From: an uncultured Chryseolinea sp.
Lineage (GTDB): Bacteria; Bacteroidota; Bacteroidia; Cytophagales; Cyclobacteriaceae
DNA length: 7,526 nucleotides
Assembly: GCA_946478915.1 (NCBI GenBank)
Contig: CAMLER010000232.1
Coordinates: 1 to 7,526, forward strand
Direction of reading: 5' to 3'
Numbering within the stretch: the first letter of the stretch is position 1; each line of letters starts with the position of its first letter. Shown one piece after another: positions 6,203 to 7,526 of this stretch. Made by a program: the position numbers and the translations under genes. The notes below the pieces were generated by a model. That model worked only from the letters and a program-made list of their open reading frames with translations. It was not told the origin of the DNA and ran no database searches.

Positions 6203-7300
6203 ATGGGCCTAAAATGTGGGATAGTTGGATTGCCAAATGTTGGTAAATCGACATTGTTCAATGCGATTTCAAACAATAAAGCAGAGGCAGCAAACTTCCC
6301 TTTTTGTACGATCGAACCGAACGTTGGCATAATTTCAGTACCTGATCAGCGTTTGAAAATACTGGAAGACTTGGTTAGACCGCAACGCGTCCTACCCACC
6401 ACTATTGAATTTGTAGATATCGCTGGTTTGGTAAAAGGCGCCAGCAAAGGGGAGGGTCTGGGCAATCAATTCCTGGCAAACATTCGGGAAGTAGACGCTA
6501 TCGTTCATGTGGTCCGCTGCTTTGAAAACGACAATATCGTGCACGTGGATGGTAAAGTGGATCCAGTGGCGGATAAAGATATTATTGATACAGAACTTCA
6601 ATTGAAGGACCTGGAGTCTATCGATAAAAAAATATCTCGCGTAGAAAGGGCGGCAAAAAGCGGTGACGCTAAAATGAAAAAGGAATTGGCGGTTCTGGTG
6701 CAAATAAAGGAGGTACTATCAGCAGGACGAAACGCAAGGACATTGACGCTCGACGAGGAGGGAAAAAGTGCAATCGCCGACCTCCAACTTCTTACGGCGA
6801 AGCCTGTCATCTATGTTGCAAACGTGGATGAACAATCGCTTCATACCGGTAATAAACATGTGGAAGCACTGAAGGCGCATGTGAGCGATGAAAATGCCGA
6901 AGTCGTAGTCATCAGTGCTGCGATAGAGGCTCAGATTGCGGAGCTTGAATCAGAGGACGACCGGCAGGTATTCCTACAGGAATATGGCCTGGAAGAATCG
7001 GGGTTGAATAAGCTTATTCGCGCTTCTTATCACTTGCTCGATTTGATAACATATTTTACCGCTGGAGAAAAGGAAGTTCGGGCCTGGACAATTAAAAAAG
7101 GATGGAAAGCGCCTCAGGCAGCCGGTGTAATTCATACCGACTTTGAAAAAGGGTTTATTCGGGCAGAAGTGATTAAGTTGTCTGATTATCAGCATTTTAA
7201 GACGGAACAAGCATGTAAAGAAGCAGGTAAAATGGGCGTGGAAGGGAAGGAGTATGTCGTTAGTGACGGCGACATCATGCATTTTCGATTTAACGTCTAA
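6203..7300 (+). CDS. ychF: YchF/OLA1-family redox-regulated ATPase
   Basis: A 365-residue member of the universally conserved YchF (OLA1) family of Obg-related P-loop NTPases, close to the 363 residues of E. coli YchF. Motifs in order: P-loop G9-LPNVGKS (9-16); a switch I region with [10 protein letters not shown] (31-40); the DIAG switch II motif (72-75) followed by [15 protein letters not shown]; and NVDE (208-211) in place of the usual NKxD of GTPases. That replacement is the known reason this family prefers ATP to GTP. A coiled-coil segment lies around 130-175. The C-terminal TGS domain (about 277-365) includes [19 protein letters not shown] and ends with [10 protein letters not shown]. 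The protein is cytoplasmic and associates with ribosomes; in other bacteria it influences translation initiation at leaderless messages and oxidative-stress response. It appears complete and ordinary, with its own promoter box and a downstream terminator. Confidence 0.98.
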   Translation: MGLKCGIVGLPNVGKSTLFNAISNNKAEAANFPFCTIEPNVGIISVPDQRLKILEDLVRPQRVLPTTIEFVDIAGLVKGASKGEGLGNQFLANIREVDAIVHVVRCFENDNIVHVDGKVDPVADKDIIDTELQLKDLESIDKKISRVERAAKSGDAKMKKELAVLVQIKEVLSAGRNARTLTLDEEGKSAIADLQLLTAKPVIYVANVDEQSLHTGNKHVEALKAHVSDENAEVVVISAAIEAQIAELESEDDRQVFLQEYGLEESGLNKLIRASYHLLDLITYFTAGEKEVRAWTIKKGWKAPQAAGVIHTDFEKGFIRAEVIKLSDYQHFKTEQACKEAGKMGVEGKEYVVSDGDIMHFRFNV

Positions 7301-7348
7301 AGATTCCACCAAATACATAGATGGTTTCGGTTTTTTTATTAGTTTTAT

Positions 7349-7381
7349 AAACTGCTCATATTCAGTATTAAGCAGTTTTTT
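7349..7381 (+). terminator. Probable rho-independent terminator after ychF
   Basis: An 8-bp stem (AAACTGCT, 7349-7356, with AGCAGTTT, 7371-7378) closes a 14-base loop and runs into six T (7376-7381), 48 bases after the ychF stop. The loop can pair further (ATA with TAT). A T-run at 7331-7337 lies before it but has only a 4-bp possible stem. From here to the right edge (7382-7526) the sequence is T-rich and I see no supported gene. Confidence 0.7.
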
Positions 7382-7526
7382 AGCTGAGGTATTTTTTTAA
7401 CCCCTTTTAAATTTTTTGGGTTTGAGAACCAGAATCATTTTTTCACTTAAGAACCGGGGGGCGTACGTTCCATTTCACCATCAATATCTGCTAGCGCAGG
7501 TAATTAAGGGGTTGTTAATGTTCGGG

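Noticed and set aside
7485..7526. C-terminal end of a minus-strand gene entering from the right
   Set aside because: One minus frame stays open for only about 14 codons before TGA, which is too short to distinguish from chance.

Overview
The window looks chromosomal and comes from a member of the Bacteroidota, most likely of the Cytophagales type. Three things suggest this: a secreted repeat protein with a type IX secretion type B (gliding-motility) C-terminal domain, a DUF3276/PUR-alpha family gene and a short LuxC-like reductase of the kinds common in that phylum, and AT-rich leaders with TAnnTTTG-type promoter boxes and almost no Shine-Dalgarno sequences. The genus assignment is inference.

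Layout. Bases 2-2686 (+) hold the C-terminal 894 codons of a large cysteine-containing adhesin-like surface protein whose start lies left of the window. It converges on a LuxC-type acyl-CoA reductase (2875-3894, -). Across an 84-base gap this is divergent from a dicluster 4Fe-4S ferredoxin (3979-4338, +). The ferredoxin converges on a DUF58/von Willebrand A-type protein (4660-5562, -), which is divergent from a PUR-alpha-like nucleic-acid-binding protein (5720-6076, +). A strong intrinsic terminator then separates that gene from ychF (6203-7300, +), which has its own promoter box and terminator. The last 226 bases are T-rich and carry no supported gene.

The genes are mostly single units, not one operon. 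The one pair whose arrangement hints at shared function is the divergent reductase and ferredoxin. The rest are housekeeping or of unknown role: YchF ATPase, PUR-like regulator, stand-alone DUF58 protein, secreted surface protein.

The most notable non-coding structure is a pair of related repeat elements, A (2691-2887) and B (4341-4656). Each fills almost exactly one of the two convergent gene gaps, and neither occurs in the divergent or co-directional gaps. Both are bounded by inverted copies of GTRATCGG, carry short tandem arrays in both arms, and share a core (AACTGTTAAnnAACA) and a GAGCG palindrome or hairpin beside the right arm. Element A supplies the last three codons and the stop of the reductase gene. 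They look like diverged copies of a dispersed, non-coding, MITE- or BIME-like family. I do not recognise a named family.
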